DNA from: Lysobacterales bacterium
GTDB taxonomy: Bacteria > Pseudomonadota > Gammaproteobacteria > Xanthomonadales > Rhodanobacteraceae
DNA: 64,000 nucleotides
Assembly: GCA_014338185.1 (NCBI GenBank)
Contig: QUBV01000008.1
Coordinates: 1 to 64,000 of the forward strand
Direction: 5' to 3'
The notes under the pieces are model-generated. The model did not search any database. It saw only the letters and a list, made by a program, of their open reading frames with translations, and had not been told where the DNA came from. The stretch's first letter is position 1. Every line of letters begins with the position of its first letter. A program made the position numbers and the translations under genes. Shown piece after piece: positions 45,846-55,389 of the stretch.

Positions 45846-46691
45846 ATGCCCATGAACCCATGCCGACTGCTTGCCCCCTGCCCGCGCCTCGCGCTCGCCC
45901 TGACGCTGGCCGCACTGTCCTCGCCGGCATCGGCGATCTTCCACAACGGCGGCTTCGAAACCGGCGACTTCACCGGCTGGACGCTGGAAGGCGGCGTCAA
46001 TCCGGGACTGGTCGGCGCACCGCCGTTCACCGGTGCCAGCGTGCAGATCACGCCCGGTGCGGCCGGACCCGCGAACGTGGTGGGCGCCGGCGCCGATCCG
46101 CGCGCCCCGACCATCGTGCTGCCGCGCGTGGGCCAGAACACGGCCCGGCTCAACGACGAGAACGGCGGTGCGCTGGTGACGCGGCTGCGCCAGGTCGACA
46201 CCGTGACCGCGGCCGACATCGATCCGCTCGATGGCCTGCCGCATATCCGCTTCGCGTTCGCACCCGTGCTCGACGACCCCAGCCACGCGCCGCACGAGCA
46301 ACCCTACTTCTACGTCGTGGTGCGCAACCTCGCCGACAACAGCGTGCTGTTCGAGCAGTTCGCCTACTCCGGGCAAGCCGGCGTGCAGTTCCTGTCCGGC
46401 GCCGGTTCGTGGAAGTACCTGGAGTTCCAGGACGTCGATGCCGTGCTGCCCGCGACTGCGCTGGGCCAGCAGGTCGAGCTCACCGTGATCGCGGCCGACT
46501 GCTCGCTGGGCGGCCATGGCGGCTACGTCTACGTCGATGGCTTCGGTTCGGCACCGGTCGGTCCCGGTGGCGGCAACGGCACCACGCCCACCGCGGTACC
46601 GGCCACCGATCCGCTGGCGCTGGGCCTGCTCGGCCTCATCACCGGCTGGATCGGCTGGCGCGCGCAGCGGCGCAGCGCCGGCAACGCTTGA
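45846..46691 (+). CDS. Exported protein with PEP/IPTL-CTERM-like sorting tail
   Basis: About 281 residues. A signal peptide (LALALTLAALSSPASA) is followed by IFHNGGFETGDFTGWTLEGG, the common N-terminal pattern of carbohydrate-binding or choice-of-anchor beta-sandwich proteins, and the domain ends GGYVYVDGFGSAPVG. After a Gly-rich linker the C-terminus has VPATDPLALGLLGLITGWIG and then WRAQRRSAG: a proline-containing motif, a membrane helix and a basic tail. This is the plan of PEP-CTERM and IPTL-CTERM sorting signals. No exosortase or archaeosortase-like gene is in the window. The start codon is uncertain; a GTG lies three codons upstream. Confidence 0.72.
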   Translation: MPMNPCRLLAPCPRLALALTLAALSSPASAIFHNGGFETGDFTGWTLEGGVNPGLVGAPPFTGASVQITPGAAGPANVVGAGADPRAPTIVLPRVGQNTARLNDENGGALVTRLRQVDTVTAADIDPLDGLPHIRFAFAPVLDDPSHAPHEQPYFYVVVRNLADNSVLFEQFAYSGQAGVQFLSGAGSWKYLEFQDVDAVLPATALGQQVELTVIAADCSLGGHGGYVYVDGFGSAPVGPGGGNGTTPTAVPATDPLALGLLGLITGWIGWRAQRRSAGNA

Positions 46692-46751
46692 ACCCTGCGC
46701 CCGCAACAGGAAGCCGCGCGGCCACGGAAGGCCATCGCCGGTGGCGCCCGC

Positions 46752-47396
46752 TCACGGCGCGATGAGGCCGCGGCGCAGCGCTTCCAGCGTCGCCTCGGCC
46801 CGCGTGCCCACGCTGAGCTTGCGGTACACGTCCTTGAGATAGCCAGCCACCGTGTGCCGTGACAGTCCCAGCAGCCCGGCCGCATCGGCCACGCTCAGGC
46901 CCTTGGCGATCAGGCGCAGCACCTCGCTTTCGCGCGTGGTGAGCGTGGCGCCGGCGGCTGCGGGGTCCGCCGCTACCGGCGGCGCGAAGTGGCGCAGCAG
47001 GCGCCGCGCGATCGATGGCGACAGCGGCGGCTGTCCCGCGGCGATGCCCGCGAGCATCGCGGCCAGGGCCTCGGGCGACTGGTCCTTGAGCACATAGCCC
47101 TGAGCGCCCGCGTGCAGCGCGGGAAACAGGTGCGCGTCGTCGTCGAACACGGTGGCGACGACGCACAGGCAACCCAGCGGATGCAGGTGCTCGATGAGCT
47201 GCACGCCCGAGCCGTCGGGCAGGCCCAGGTCGACCAGCGCCAGCGGCGGTGGCGCCTGGCACTGCGCGAGCGCCTGCGCGAGGCTCGCGGCAAACCCGAT
47301 CCGGATGCCGGGGAAGGCGATCCGCGTCGCGCGCGCAAGCCAGTCGCGGCTGGAAGCCAGGTCGTCGACCACGAGCGCGCTGGCGAACGCGCTCAT
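46752..47396 (-). CDS. LuxR/NarL family response regulator
   Basis: 214 residues. The receiver domain has the acidic pair in ALVVDDLASS, the phosphorylation Asp in LALVDLGLPDGSG and Lys in GYVLKDQSPEA. The C-terminal domain is LTTRESEVLRLIAKGLSVAD followed by LSRHTVAGYLKDVYRKL, a NarL-type helix-turn-helix. Its ATG overlaps the stop codon of the histidine kinase gene as ATGA. It is the last gene of a leftward run with a Ser/Thr kinase. Confidence 0.92.
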   Translation of the reverse strand: MSAFASALVVDDLASSRDWLARATRIAFPGIRIGFAASLAQALAQCQAPPPLALVDLGLPDGSGVQLIEHLHPLGCLCVVATVFDDDAHLFPALHAGAQGYVLKDQSPEALAAMLAGIAAGQPPLSPSIARRLLRHFAPPVAADPAAAGATLTTRESEVLRLIAKGLSVADAAGLLGLSRHTVAGYLKDVYRKLSVGTRAEATLEALRRGLIAP

Positions 47397-48124
47397 GCGC
47401 CCGGCACCGGCGCCAGTGGCATCGTCAGCAGCACCTTGGTGCCGCCGGCGGTGCCGGCCGTCCAGTCGATGCCGCCGGCCAGCTCGGCCGCACGTTCGCG
47501 CATGCCGCGCAGGCCGCTGCCCGCGGCGGGCGCATTCACGCCCGCGCCGCTGCCATCGTCGGTGAGCTCCAGGCGCAGCAGGGCCGCGCGCTCGTCCACG
47601 CGCACGCGCACGTGGCGTGCCTGGGCATGGCGGATCACGTTGCTGATCGCCTCGCGCACGATGCGGTGCAGGTGCAGTGCGCGGGCGTGGTCGAGCGGCG
47701 GGTCGGGCAGCGCCTCGCTGCTGTGCCAGTCCAGCACGATGTCGACGGCCGCGAGCCGCTGCGTGGCCTCGTTGCGGATGTCGGCGAGCACGTCGGCCAG
47801 GGTTCCCGGCGTACCGCGCGAGCGCGTGACCACGTCGCGCAGGTCCTGCAGCAACGCCCGCGCGCGGTCGGCCTGCTGCGGCGTCTGCGCGTCGTGGATC
47901 AGGCCGAGCAGGCGCGCACCGAGGTCGTCATGCAGGTCGGCATGGATGCGCTCGCGTTCGCTGGCGGCGGCCTGCTCGCGCGCCAGGGCCTCGCGTTCGG
48001 CGCCGCGCACCGCCGCGCTGCGGCGCTCGGCAGCCAGCTGCGCACGCAGGCGCAGGGCATGGACCAGACTCGCGGCGGCCAACCCCAACGCCAGCACCAC
48101 GATCGTGAGCGCAGCCGGCGTCAT
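47393..48124 (-). CDS. Sensor histidine kinase, HisKA_3 (NarX-like) type
   Basis: 243 residues: one N-terminal membrane helix (TIVVLALGLAAASLVHAL), a coiled segment, then the phosphoacceptor helix ERERIHADLHDDLGARLLGL with the histidine in HDDLG, and an ATPase domain (REAISNVIRHAQA, LTDDGSGAG, GLRGMRERAAEL, GGTKVLLTMPL). It has no periplasmic sensor domain, so the signal is probably internal or comes from a partner protein. Both its ends overlap neighbours by ATGA: the kinase gene upstream and the response regulator downstream. Confidence 0.92.
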   Translation of the reverse strand: MTPAALTIVVLALGLAAASLVHALRLRAQLAAERRSAAVRGAEREALAREQAAASERERIHADLHDDLGARLLGLIHDAQTPQQADRARALLQDLRDVVTRSRGTPGTLADVLADIRNEATQRLAAVDIVLDWHSSEALPDPPLDHARALHLHRIVREAISNVIRHAQARHVRVRVDERAALLRLELTDDGSGAGVNAPAAGSGLRGMRERAAELAGGIDWTAGTAGGTKVLLTMPLAPVPGA

Positions 48125-50553
48125 GGAGCCGGATGCTGCCGCAGCGCGGCCGCCTTGGCGGGCTCACCCAGCCGCGCATGGACGTCGGCGAGGCGCTCCG
48201 CCGCGGTCCGCGTGCGCGCATGGTCGGCCCCGACCAGTGCGAGCAATTGCGCGTGCGCGGCCTCGAGCTGTTCGCGGGCCTCGCCGAGCCGGCCCATGCG
48301 CGCCAGGCACAGGCCGAGGTTGCTGGTGAAGATCGCCGTCATCAGGTGTCCGGCACCGAGCGCGCTGCGGGCGTCGGCCACGAGACTGGCGAACTCGCGC
48401 TCGGCCGCCGGCAGGCGCCCGGCATCCATGAGCAGCATCGCAAGGTTGTTGCGCGGCGCGAAGGCCGACGGGTGTTCGCTGCCCGCGCGCTGCTGGATCG
48501 CGATGATGCGCCGGTACAGGGCCTCGGCCTCGTCCACGCGCTTGCGTGCCTCGAGGATGTAGGCGAGCGAGTTCATCGCCGCCAGCGTCTGCACATGGCC
48601 GTCGCCGGCGCTGCGCTCGAAGCCCTGCATCGAGGTGCGTGCGGCCGCCTCGGCCTCGTCGAGCCGGCCGTCCTCGGCCAGGATGTTGGCCAGCGTCTGC
48701 CAGGTGGTGAGCGTGCCCGAATGCTGCTCGCCCAGCACCTCGCGCTGCAGGGCCAGCACCTGCCGCGCCTGTTGCGCGGCGGCCGCGTGGTCGCCGCGCG
48801 CGGCGAGGATCAGCGCGAGGTTGTGGCGGCTGGTCAGTGTGGTCGGCGCACGCTCGCCGAAGTGGGCCAGGCGCCAGTCGAGCACCTCGCGGATCAGGGT
48901 CTCGGCCTCGTCGAGCCGACCCGCATCGCGCAGCAGGGTCGACAGGCTGCTGCGTGCGGTCGCCTGCGTCACCTGGATCTCGCGCGTGGCGGCCAGTTCA
49001 GGCGGCAGCTGCGCGAGCCGACCCAGCAGCGCGCGCAGGCCCTGCTCGGCGGCATCGACCTTGCCGCGGTCGCTGTCCACGCGCGTGTCGGCGAGGTCGA
49101 GGTCGAACCTGGTGGCCAACGGCGCCCCGGGCCACGCCGCGCGTGCCTGCGCCAGCACCTGGCGCGCCTCGTCGAAGCGCGCCAGTTCGATCAGGATCGT
49201 CGCATGCTCACGCAGCAGCGCCACGTGCTGTGGCGGCGGCGTGTGCGCATCGACCAGCGCGAGTGCGCGCTCACTCAGCGCCAGCGCGGCCGGGTAATCG
49301 CCCAGCGCCCGGCGTGCCGATGCCAGCGTCGCGGCCACCGCACGCTGCACGTTGGGCTGGGTGGCGAGGCCGTCCAGCTCCTGCGCGGCGGCATCGATCA
49401 CCTGCGCCATGCTCGGGTTGCGTCCACCGGTCGACTCGGGATTGGCCGATGCCAACATGCGCTGCAGGAAGCCGCTGACCGCCGCGCTTTCGCCCGCGCG
49501 GCGATCGGCTTCGGCGTGCGCGGCACGTTCGGCCCAGGCGAAGCGCAGCGACACCGCGGTGGCCGCGGCCAACACGCAGAACACGATCGCCGCGGCCGCG
49601 CTGAGCGCGCGATGCCGGCGCACGAAGCGTCGCGCGCGGTAGGCGAGCGTGGCGCGCCGCGCCACCACCGGCCGATGTTCGAGCACGCGCTCCAGGTCAT
49701 CGGCGAACGCGGCCGCGCTGGCATAACGCTGCGCCGGCTCGCTCGCCAACGCCTTCATCACCACGGTGTCGAGGTCGCCCCGCGCCCCGCTGGTGACCTG
49801 TGCCAGCGGCGGGGGCGCCTCGTGGCGCAGGATGTCGAGCGCCTCGAACAGGGTCGAGGTCGCCAGCCGCGGATGCGGCAGGCGCCCGCCGATGAGTTCG
49901 TAGGCGATCACGCCCAGCGAATACACGTCACTGCGCGCATCGGCGCTGCCGTCACCGCCGCTGAGCTGCTCGGGACTCATGTACGGCAAGGTGCCCAGCA
50001 CCTGTCCTGCGAGCGTCAGCGTCGCGTCCGCGCCGCCCTCGCGCTGGGCGATGCCGAAGTCGAGCACCTTGGGCTGGCCTTCGCCGTCGACGAGGATGTT
50101 GCCGGGCTTGAGGTCGCGATGGACCACGCCATGCTCGTGGGCGAACTGCACCGCGCGCACGATGCGCACCAACAGGCGCAGGCGCGTGGCGAGGTCGGCC
50201 TGCGTGTTGCGCGCATGGTCGAGCACATGCTCGCCGCGCACGCACTCCATCGCCAGCCACGGCACGCTTGCATCCCCCACGCGCGCTTCGCCCGCGGCGT
50301 ACAGGCGCGCGATACCCGGGTGCTCGAGCGCGGCCAGGGTCTCGATCTCGCGGCGCAGGCGCGCCGCCAGGTTCGGCGCCGGCCCGCGCGCGACCTTGAG
50401 CGCCACCTGGCGCGGTGGATGCGATTCCCGGGCCAGGTAGACGCGACCCATGCCGCCTTCGCCGAGTATGCCGACGATGTGGTACGGCCCGATCCGCGAC
50501 AGCTCGCCGGCGGCCGGCGCGCTGCGCGGCTGGCCCGGTTCAGTGGTGTGCAC
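48121..50553 (-). CDS. Membrane Ser/Thr protein kinase with C-terminal TPR repeats
   Basis: About 810 residues from a GTG with GGGGGA 7 bases upstream. The kinase domain (roughly 22-300) has the glycine loop GEGGMGRVYLARE (31-43), Lys53 in VALKVARG, HRDLKPGNILVD (145-156) and DFGIAQ (166-171), so it should be active. A single membrane helix follows (about 317-336). The rest is a long TPR array (DAGRLDEAETLIREVL, EDGRLDEAEAAARTSM, RVDEAEALYRRII). The kinase is cytoplasmic and the TPR domain is predicted outside the membrane. Its stop overlaps the histidine kinase start as ATGA. Confidence 0.92.
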   Translation of the reverse strand: MHTTEPGQPRSAPAAGELSRIGPYHIVGILGEGGMGRVYLARESHPPRQVALKVARGPAPNLAARLRREIETLAALEHPGIARLYAAGEARVGDASVPWLAMECVRGEHVLDHARNTQADLATRLRLLVRIVRAVQFAHEHGVVHRDLKPGNILVDGEGQPKVLDFGIAQREGGADATLTLAGQVLGTLPYMSPEQLSGGDGSADARSDVYSLGVIAYELIGGRLPHPRLATSTLFEALDILRHEAPPPLAQVTSGARGDLDTVVMKALASEPAQRYASAAAFADDLERVLEHRPVVARRATLAYRARRFVRRHRALSAAAAIVFCVLAAATAVSLRFAWAERAAHAEADRRAGESAAVSGFLQRMLASANPESTGGRNPSMAQVIDAAAQELDGLATQPNVQRAVAATLASARRALGDYPAALALSERALALVDAHTPPPQHVALLREHATILIELARFDEARQVLAQARAAWPGAPLATRFDLDLADTRVDSDRGKVDAAEQGLRALLGRLAQLPPELAATREIQVTQATARSSLSTLLRDAGRLDEAETLIREVLDWRLAHFGERAPTTLTSRHNLALILAARGDHAAAAQQARQVLALQREVLGEQHSGTLTTWQTLANILAEDGRLDEAEAAARTSMQGFERSAGDGHVQTLAAMNSLAYILEARKRVDEAEALYRRIIAIQQRAGSEHPSAFAPRNNLAMLLMDAGRLPAAEREFASLVADARSALGAGHLMTAIFTSNLGLCLARMGRLGEAREQLEAAHAQLLALVGADHARTRTAAERLADVHARLGEPAKAAALRQHPAP

Positions 50554-50619
50554 GACAGGTTCCCCCGAATCCCCCGGGCGCGATCCTGCCACATCGGGCC
50601 GCCCCAAGGCGATGCCCGC

Positions 50620-51222
50620 TCAGTGGCCCGCATCCACCTCGCGCACCAGCAGCAGCTCGCACGCACCCGCGCCCGAGTCCTCGCGCGTGAGCGAGCTGCG
50701 CCATTGCCAGCCGTCGGCGCGCTGCGCCGCCACCAGTTGGCCGCGCAGGTCGACGAGCGCGCCCACGCGTACCCGCGCGAGCGCACGCGCCACCGCGGCG
50801 TCGGCCGGGATCAGATGCACGTTCGCGCTAGAGCGCACGATGTCCTGCGGCGGCAACGGCGGCTCGCCGCGCCAGCGATAGCTGTAGTAGCGCGCAGCCT
50901 GGGTGATCTCCAGCCGCGCCAGCACCGCGCTGTCGGACATGCCACGCCAGCCCAGCGCGAGGTCGAGCGGCGACAACGCACTCTCGGCATCCCAGCGGTA
51001 GTCGGCGCGCGACAGCACGCGCGCCCGGATGCGGTAGTCGGCCAGCGGCGTGAGCGTGAATCCATCCAGCTCGACCGGCGCGCTGGAGCGCGGCGGGGTC
51101 TGCGTGGGTTCCTCGGCCACCCGCATGCCCGGTGCATGCGTGAGCGGGCGCTGGCGCGCCCACTGCAGCGCGCCCAGCAGCGCGATGACGAAGGCGAGCG
51201 CAAGCCAGCCGCGCCGCGTCAC
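50620..51222 (-). CDS. Hypothetical membrane-anchored protein, 200 residues
   Basis: Starts at a GTG overlapping the stop codon of the TPR gene as GTGA. It has one N-terminal hydrophobic helix (GWLALAFVIALLGALQWA) and then a soluble domain, probably periplasmic, with the pattern LTPLADYRIRARVLSRADYR, LALGWRGMSD and SSANVHLIPADAAV. I do not recognise the family by name. It precedes the Ser/Thr kinase by 66 bases and might provide signal input to it; that is inference. Confidence 0.75.
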   Translation of the reverse strand: MTRRGWLALAFVIALLGALQWARQRPLTHAPGMRVAEEPTQTPPRSSAPVELDGFTLTPLADYRIRARVLSRADYRWDAESALSPLDLALGWRGMSDSAVLARLEITQAARYYSYRWRGEPPLPPQDIVRSSANVHLIPADAAVARALARVRVGALVDLRGQLVAAQRADGWQWRSSLTREDSGAGACELLLVREVDAGH

Positions 51223-51545
51223 GTGCCGGCCCGGCGCAGGCGATTGGCGAACACGGTCATCTCCTTGGCCGCCTGCACGTCGCCACGCGCCTGGGCCACG
51301 CCAATGCCCTGCTCCCATGCCGCCAGTGCGGCGGCGTCATCGCCGGCCCGCGCCAGCGCATGGCCGAGCGCCTTCCACGCCGCCGAATAGCGCGCGTCGA
51401 ACTGCAATGCCTCGCGCAACGCCGCCACCGCGGCCGCCGCATCGCCATGGGCCAGCAGCGCGTTGCCCAGCGAGTAGCGCAGCATCGCGCCATCACGCGG
51501 GCCGCCGACCTGCGCGCGCAGGCGGGCGATTAGATCCTCGTTCAT
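51219..51545 (-). CDS. Small TPR-repeat protein
   Basis: 108 residues with about two tetratricopeptide-like helix pairs (RYSLGNALLAHGDAAAAVAA, KALGHALARAGDDAAALAAW). No signal peptide, so probably cytoplasmic. Such proteins mediate protein contacts. The upstream frame adds about 27 residues without a better start; the chosen ATG begins MNEDLIARLRAQVGG. It lies 37 bases after the patatin gene and overlaps the next gene. Confidence 0.78.
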   Translation of the reverse strand: MNEDLIARLRAQVGGPRDGAMLRYSLGNALLAHGDAAAAVAALREALQFDARYSAAWKALGHALARAGDDAAALAAWEQGIGVAQARGDVQAAKEMTVFANRLRRAGT

Positions 51546-51582
51546 CGCGCCATGATCGCGCGTTGCCGCGCCGCGTGCAGCA

Positions 51583-52830
51583 TCACGATGCCGGCGTGCG
51601 GGTGACGCCGAGCCGGTGCACGTCATGGGTGGCGATGCCGACCGAGCGCGCGGGCATCGCCAGAAACTCGGGGTGGGCCAGCGTGTTCTGCATGTCGAGC
51701 AGGCCCGCGGCCCAGTGCCCGCGCATCGTGCCCAGGCCGAAGGCGTAGTCCTTGAACTGGGTCTCGAACGGCTTGCTCTGATAGATGAGGTGCACGATGT
51801 TGAACACCCGGTCGCTCACCAGCGGCTGCAGGGCGCGGCGCAGCTTGGCGTCGATGCGTCCGGGCGGCAGCGCCGCGACCAGGTCGCGCAGGGCATGGTG
51901 CAGCTTGTGCAGGTGGGCGATGTGGTCGGTGCCGAAGCGCGTGCGGCTGGAGTACTGGATGTCCTTCTGCCGCTCGAACACGTCCATCATCGTGCGCGGC
52001 AGTTCGCCACGCGCGCTCCACAGGTCGACCTGGAACACGAGGCTGTCCCGACGCGGCTGGTCGGTGAGCACATGGTCGAGCGGCGTGTTCGACACCAGCC
52101 CGCCGTCCCAGTAGTGCTCGCCGTCGATCTCCACTGCCGCGAACGCCGGCGGCAGCGCGCCCGATGCCATCACGTGCTCGGGTCGGATCGCCTCGCGCGC
52201 GGAATCGAACCAGCGCAGGTTGCCGCTGGTGACATGGGTGGCACCGACCGCAAGGCGCACGCTCTTGTCGCGGTTGATGCGCTCGAAGTCGACGAAGCGC
52301 TCGAGCGTGTGGCGCAGCGGCGTGGCGTCGTAGAAGCTGGTGGCCTGTGCGCTGGCGTCCTCGTACAGGAACGGCGAGACCGCGCGCGGACGGAAGAAGC
52401 CCTGCTGTCCGAACGCGAGCGCGCCCAGCGCGCCCAGCGAGTTGGCCCAGGCGTCGAGCGCGTGCGCTGGCGGCAACCAGCCCAGCAGCGCGCGCACCGC
52501 GTGCGCGACCGGCGCGGCCAGGCCCAGCGGCTGGCAGATCAGCTCCCAGAACCCGCGCAGGCGCTCGACCCGATGTTCGGGCGCGTTGCCGGCCAGGATC
52601 GCCGCATTGATCGCGCCGATCGAGGTGCCCGCGAACCAGCGCGGCTGGATGCCCGCCGCATGCAGCGCCTCGTACACGCCGCACTGGTACGAACCCAGCG
52701 CGCCGCCGCCCTGCAGCACCAGCGCCACCGACTCGTACGCTTCGGCCAGGCGCGCGGGCGAGGCGGCGGTCTCCTGCGCGGCGGTGCGCGCACGCAGGCG
52801 CGCACTGCGCGGAGCGGCTGCGCGCTTCAC
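51583..52830 (-). CDS. Patatin-like phospholipase (DUF3734 type)
   Basis: About 415 residues. The patatin motifs are the oxyanion loop [20 protein letters not shown], the nucleophile elbow [14 protein letters not shown] and the second catalytic residue in [15 protein letters not shown]. The C-terminal part ([26 protein letters not shown]) is the DUF3734 extension. The likely GTG start overlaps the bdhA stop as GTGA. Patatins of this type often neighbour 3-hydroxybutyrate dehydrogenase, suggesting a role with storage lipid or PHB. Confidence 0.88.
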   Translation of the reverse strand: MKRAAAPRSARLRARTAAQETAASPARLAEAYESVALVLQGGGALGSYQCGVYEALHAAGIQPRWFAGTSIGAINAAILAGNAPEHRVERLRGFWELICQPLGLAAPVAHAVRALLGWLPPAHALDAWANSLGALGALAFGQQGFFRPRAVSPFLYEDASAQATSFYDATPLRHTLERFVDFERINRDKSVRLAVGATHVTSGNLRWFDSAREAIRPEHVMASGALPPAFAAVEIDGEHYWDGGLVSNTPLDHVLTDQPRRDSLVFQVDLWSARGELPRTMMDVFERQKDIQYSSRTRFGTDHIAHLHKLHHALRDLVAALPPGRIDAKLRRALQPLVSDRVFNIVHLIYQSKPFETQFKDYAFGLGTMRGHWAAGLLDMQNTLAHPEFLAMPARSVGIATHDVHRLGVTRTPAS

Positions 52831-53609
52831 TGCATGAACCAGCCGTGGCTCACCACGATGCTCTGTCCGGTGAGCGCATTGCTGCCGAAGCCGGCGAAGA
52901 ACAGCGCGCACGCGGCCACGTCATCGACGGTGGTGAACTCGCCATCGACCGTGTCCTTGAGCATGACCTTCTTGACCACGTCGGCCTCCGAGAGGTTGAG
53001 CTCGCGCGCCTGCTCGGGGATCTGCTTCTCGACCAGCGGCGTGCGCACGAAGCCGGGGCAGATCACGTTGGCGCGCACGCCATGCGCGGCGCCTTCCTTG
53101 GCCACCACCTTGGCCAGGCCGATCAGGCCATGCTTGGCGGTCACGTAGGGCGCCTTGAGCATCGAGGCTTCCTTGGAATGCACCGAGCCCATGTAGATGA
53201 TCGAGCCGCCCTTGCCGCGCGCGTACATCTGGCGCAGGCACGCCCGCGTGGTGAGGAAGGCGCCATCGACGTGGATCGCCATGAGCTTCTTCCAGTCGGC
53301 GTAGGAAAAGTTCTCGAGCGGGTTGACGATCTGGATGCCCGCATTGGAGACGAGGATGTCGACGGCGCCGAGTTGCTTGACCACGGCCTCGACGCCGGCG
53401 TCGACCTGCTGCTCGTTGGTCACGTCCATCGCCACGCCGATCGACTGGACGCCCTTGCCCTGCAGCTCGCGCGCGGTCGCCTGCGCGCCGTCGAGGTTGA
53501 GGTCGGCGATCGCGACCGCGGCGCCATGGTCGGCGAACACTTCGGCGATGCGCTTGCCGATGCCGCTGGCCGCGCCGGTGACGATGGCTGTCTTTCCGTC
53601 AAGTCTCAT
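52827..53609 (-). CDS. bdhA: 3-hydroxybutyrate dehydrogenase
   Basis: 260 residues, a short-chain dehydrogenase. The NAD site is [36 protein letters not shown] is the NAG motif, and [20 protein letters not shown] contains the catalytic Tyr and Lys. The C-terminus ([14 protein letters not shown]) matches 3-hydroxybutyrate dehydrogenases, which interconvert 3-hydroxybutyrate and acetoacetate in PHB or ketone body use. AGGGAG is well placed before the ATG. It is followed by the patatin gene with a GTGA overlap. Confidence 0.92.
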   Translation of the reverse strand: MRLDGKTAIVTGAASGIGKRIAEVFADHGAAVAIADLNLDGAQATARELQGKGVQSIGVAMDVTNEQQVDAGVEAVVKQLGAVDILVSNAGIQIVNPLENFSYADWKKLMAIHVDGAFLTTRACLRQMYARGKGGSIIYMGSVHSKEASMLKAPYVTAKHGLIGLAKVVAKEGAAHGVRANVICPGFVRTPLVEKQIPEQARELNLSEADVVKKVMLKDTVDGEFTTVDDVAACALFFAGFGSNALTGQSIVVSHGWFMQ

Positions 53610-53705
53610 GGGGATGCTCCCTGTCAACGCGGCCCGGCCGCGGGAATGGTGTGCGTGGCGGACACGGCGGCGCGGCCGCCGTGGCGCGGCCGGGGGTTCG
53701 CCAAC

Positions 53706-53736
53706 AAAAAGGCGCCGCACGTTTCCGGGCGGCGCC
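53706..53736 (-). terminator. Intrinsic terminator after ntrX
   Basis: On the minus strand GGCGCCGC and GCGGCGCC form a perfect 8-base stem with a 10-base loop, followed immediately by TTTTTG. It lies between the ntrX stop codon and the bdhA start, so it separates those leftward units. Confidence 0.82.
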
Positions 53737-53871
53737 AAATGGAGTGTGAAATGAAGCTGTGCGTTGAGACCATATTGTCGCCCACGAGTTCCGCAGTGCA
53801 ACAAACCGCAGCTGAACGGGGTGGCCGCGGCGGGACCGCGTGGCCGTTGACCGCTGCCGCTGCCGCGCCGC

Positions 53872-55269
53872 TCACGCCTCGTCGCCGCTCTTGCCGCCGC
53901 GCGGGTCGATGTCCAGGTCCTTGAGCTTGCGGTACAGGTGGGTGCGCTCCATGCCGGCGACCTTGGCCAGCTTGCCCACGCTGCCGCCCGCCTGCGCGAG
54001 CTGGTGCAGCAGGTAGGCGCGCTCGAACTGCTCGCGCGCCTCGCGCAGCGGCAGCGCGAAATCGATGTCGGCGGCGGGACCGCGCGGCGCGGCCGCGGGC
54101 GTGGCCGCGGCCTCGGTGTCGAGCGCGGCCTCGACTTCGGCCAGGCTGATGTCACTGCCACCACCGAGCACGAGCAGGCGCTGCACGAGGTTGCGCAGCT
54201 CGCGCAGGTTGCCGGGCCAGGGGTGGTTGCGCAGGCGGTTCTGAGCCGCCAGCGAGAACGTGCGGTACGGCAGCTGGTCGCGGTTGGCGAACCAGTCGGC
54301 GTGGTAATGCAGCAGTTCGGGCACGTCGTCGGCGCGCTCACGCAGCGGCGGCACCTGCAGCGGCACGATCTTGAGCTGGTAGTACAGCTCCTCGCGGAAG
54401 CGGCCGGCGGCGACCAGCGCGGCGAGGTCGTGCGCGCTGGCCGCGATCACGCGCAGGTCGACCGGCACCGCCTCATGCCCGCCGCAGCGGATCAGCGCGC
54501 GCCGCTCCAGCACGCTCGACAGGCGCAGCTGCGACTCGGCGTCGAGGTCGGCCACCTCGTCGAGGAACAGCGTGCCGCCGCTGGCCTGCTCGATCAGGCC
54601 ATGCTGCACGTTGCCACCTTCCTCGACGCCGAACAGCGCGCGCGCCGCGCTGCCCTGCGCGATCGCGCCCGCGGCCAGGGTCACGAACGCCGCGGCGCGA
54701 CGCGGGCTGCGCTCGTGCAGCGCGCGTGCCAGCGTCTCCTTGCCGGTGCCGGCCTCGCCGAGTACGAGCACGCCGGTGTCGTGCGCGGCGATCTTGTCGA
54801 GCTGCGCGCGCAGCGCCTGCATCGCCTTGCCGCCGCCGACCAGGTCGCCCGGTGCCGGCACCTGCCGGCGCAGGCCCTCGTTCTCGCGTCGCAACTGGCC
54901 CGCTTCGACCGCATGGCCGACCACGAGCAGCAGCTTGGCCAGCGACAGCGGCTTCTCGATGAAGTCCCACGCCCCCAGGCGCGTGGCCTCGACCGCGGTC
55001 TCGATGTTGCCGTGGCCCGAGATCATGATGACCGGACAGGGCAGGCCGCCACGCTCGCTCCACTCGCGCAGCAGGCTGATGCCGTCGAGGTCGGGCATCC
55101 AGATGTCGAGCAGGATCACGTCGGGGCGCTGGCGCCGGCGCGCCTCGCGGGCGCTGGCGGCCGACTCCGCGGTCTCGACCAGATACCCCTCGTCTTCGAG
55201 GATGTCCTTGATGGTGGCGCGGATGTCGGGTTCGTCATCGACCACGAGGATGCGTGCGGCAGCCGCCAT
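53872..55269 (-). CDS. ntrX: NtrX-like response regulator with AAA+ domain, GAFTGA loop not recognisable
   Basis: 465 residues. The receiver domain ([20 protein letters not shown]) has its phospho-Asp55 in [13 protein letters not shown]. The AAA+ domain has Walker [15 protein letters not shown] (171-184), [20 protein letters not shown] (Walker B) and a C-terminal Fis-type helix-turn-helix ([20 protein letters not shown]). Where sigma-54 activators carry the GAFTGA loop, this protein reads [18 protein letters not shown], so productive contact with sigma-54 is doubtful. NtrX pairs with the NtrY kinase; here ntrY is 2.9 kb away beyond three glycosyltransferase genes. A terminator follows. Confidence 0.88.
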   Translation of the reverse strand: MAAAARILVVDDEPDIRATIKDILEDEGYLVETAESAASAREARRRQRPDVILLDIWMPDLDGISLLREWSERGGLPCPVIMISGHGNIETAVEATRLGAWDFIEKPLSLAKLLLVVGHAVEAGQLRRENEGLRRQVPAPGDLVGGGKAMQALRAQLDKIAAHDTGVLVLGEAGTGKETLARALHERSPRRAAAFVTLAAGAIAQGSAARALFGVEEGGNVQHGLIEQASGGTLFLDEVADLDAESQLRLSSVLERRALIRCGGHEAVPVDLRVIAASAHDLAALVAAGRFREELYYQLKIVPLQVPPLRERADDVPELLHYHADWFANRDQLPYRTFSLAAQNRLRNHPWPGNLRELRNLVQRLLVLGGGSDISLAEVEAALDTEAAATPAAAPRGPAADIDFALPLREAREQFERAYLLHQLAQAGGSVGKLAKVAGMERTHLYRKLKDLDIDPRGGKSGDEA

Positions 55270-55389
55270 CGGCCTCGACCTGCGTTGCAAAAAAGAGACA
55301 ACAGCATAGCGCAGCAGCGCGCACCGCGCTCTGGGCCGGCGCAGGCGACTGCGGCTACGCTTGCGCTCCCCGCCGCTGCCCAGCCCGCC

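Noticed and set aside
48133-51390. 1085-codon rightward frame opposite the kinase operon
   Set aside because: Exactly overlaps five supported leftward genes and has shadow-type composition; no motifs.
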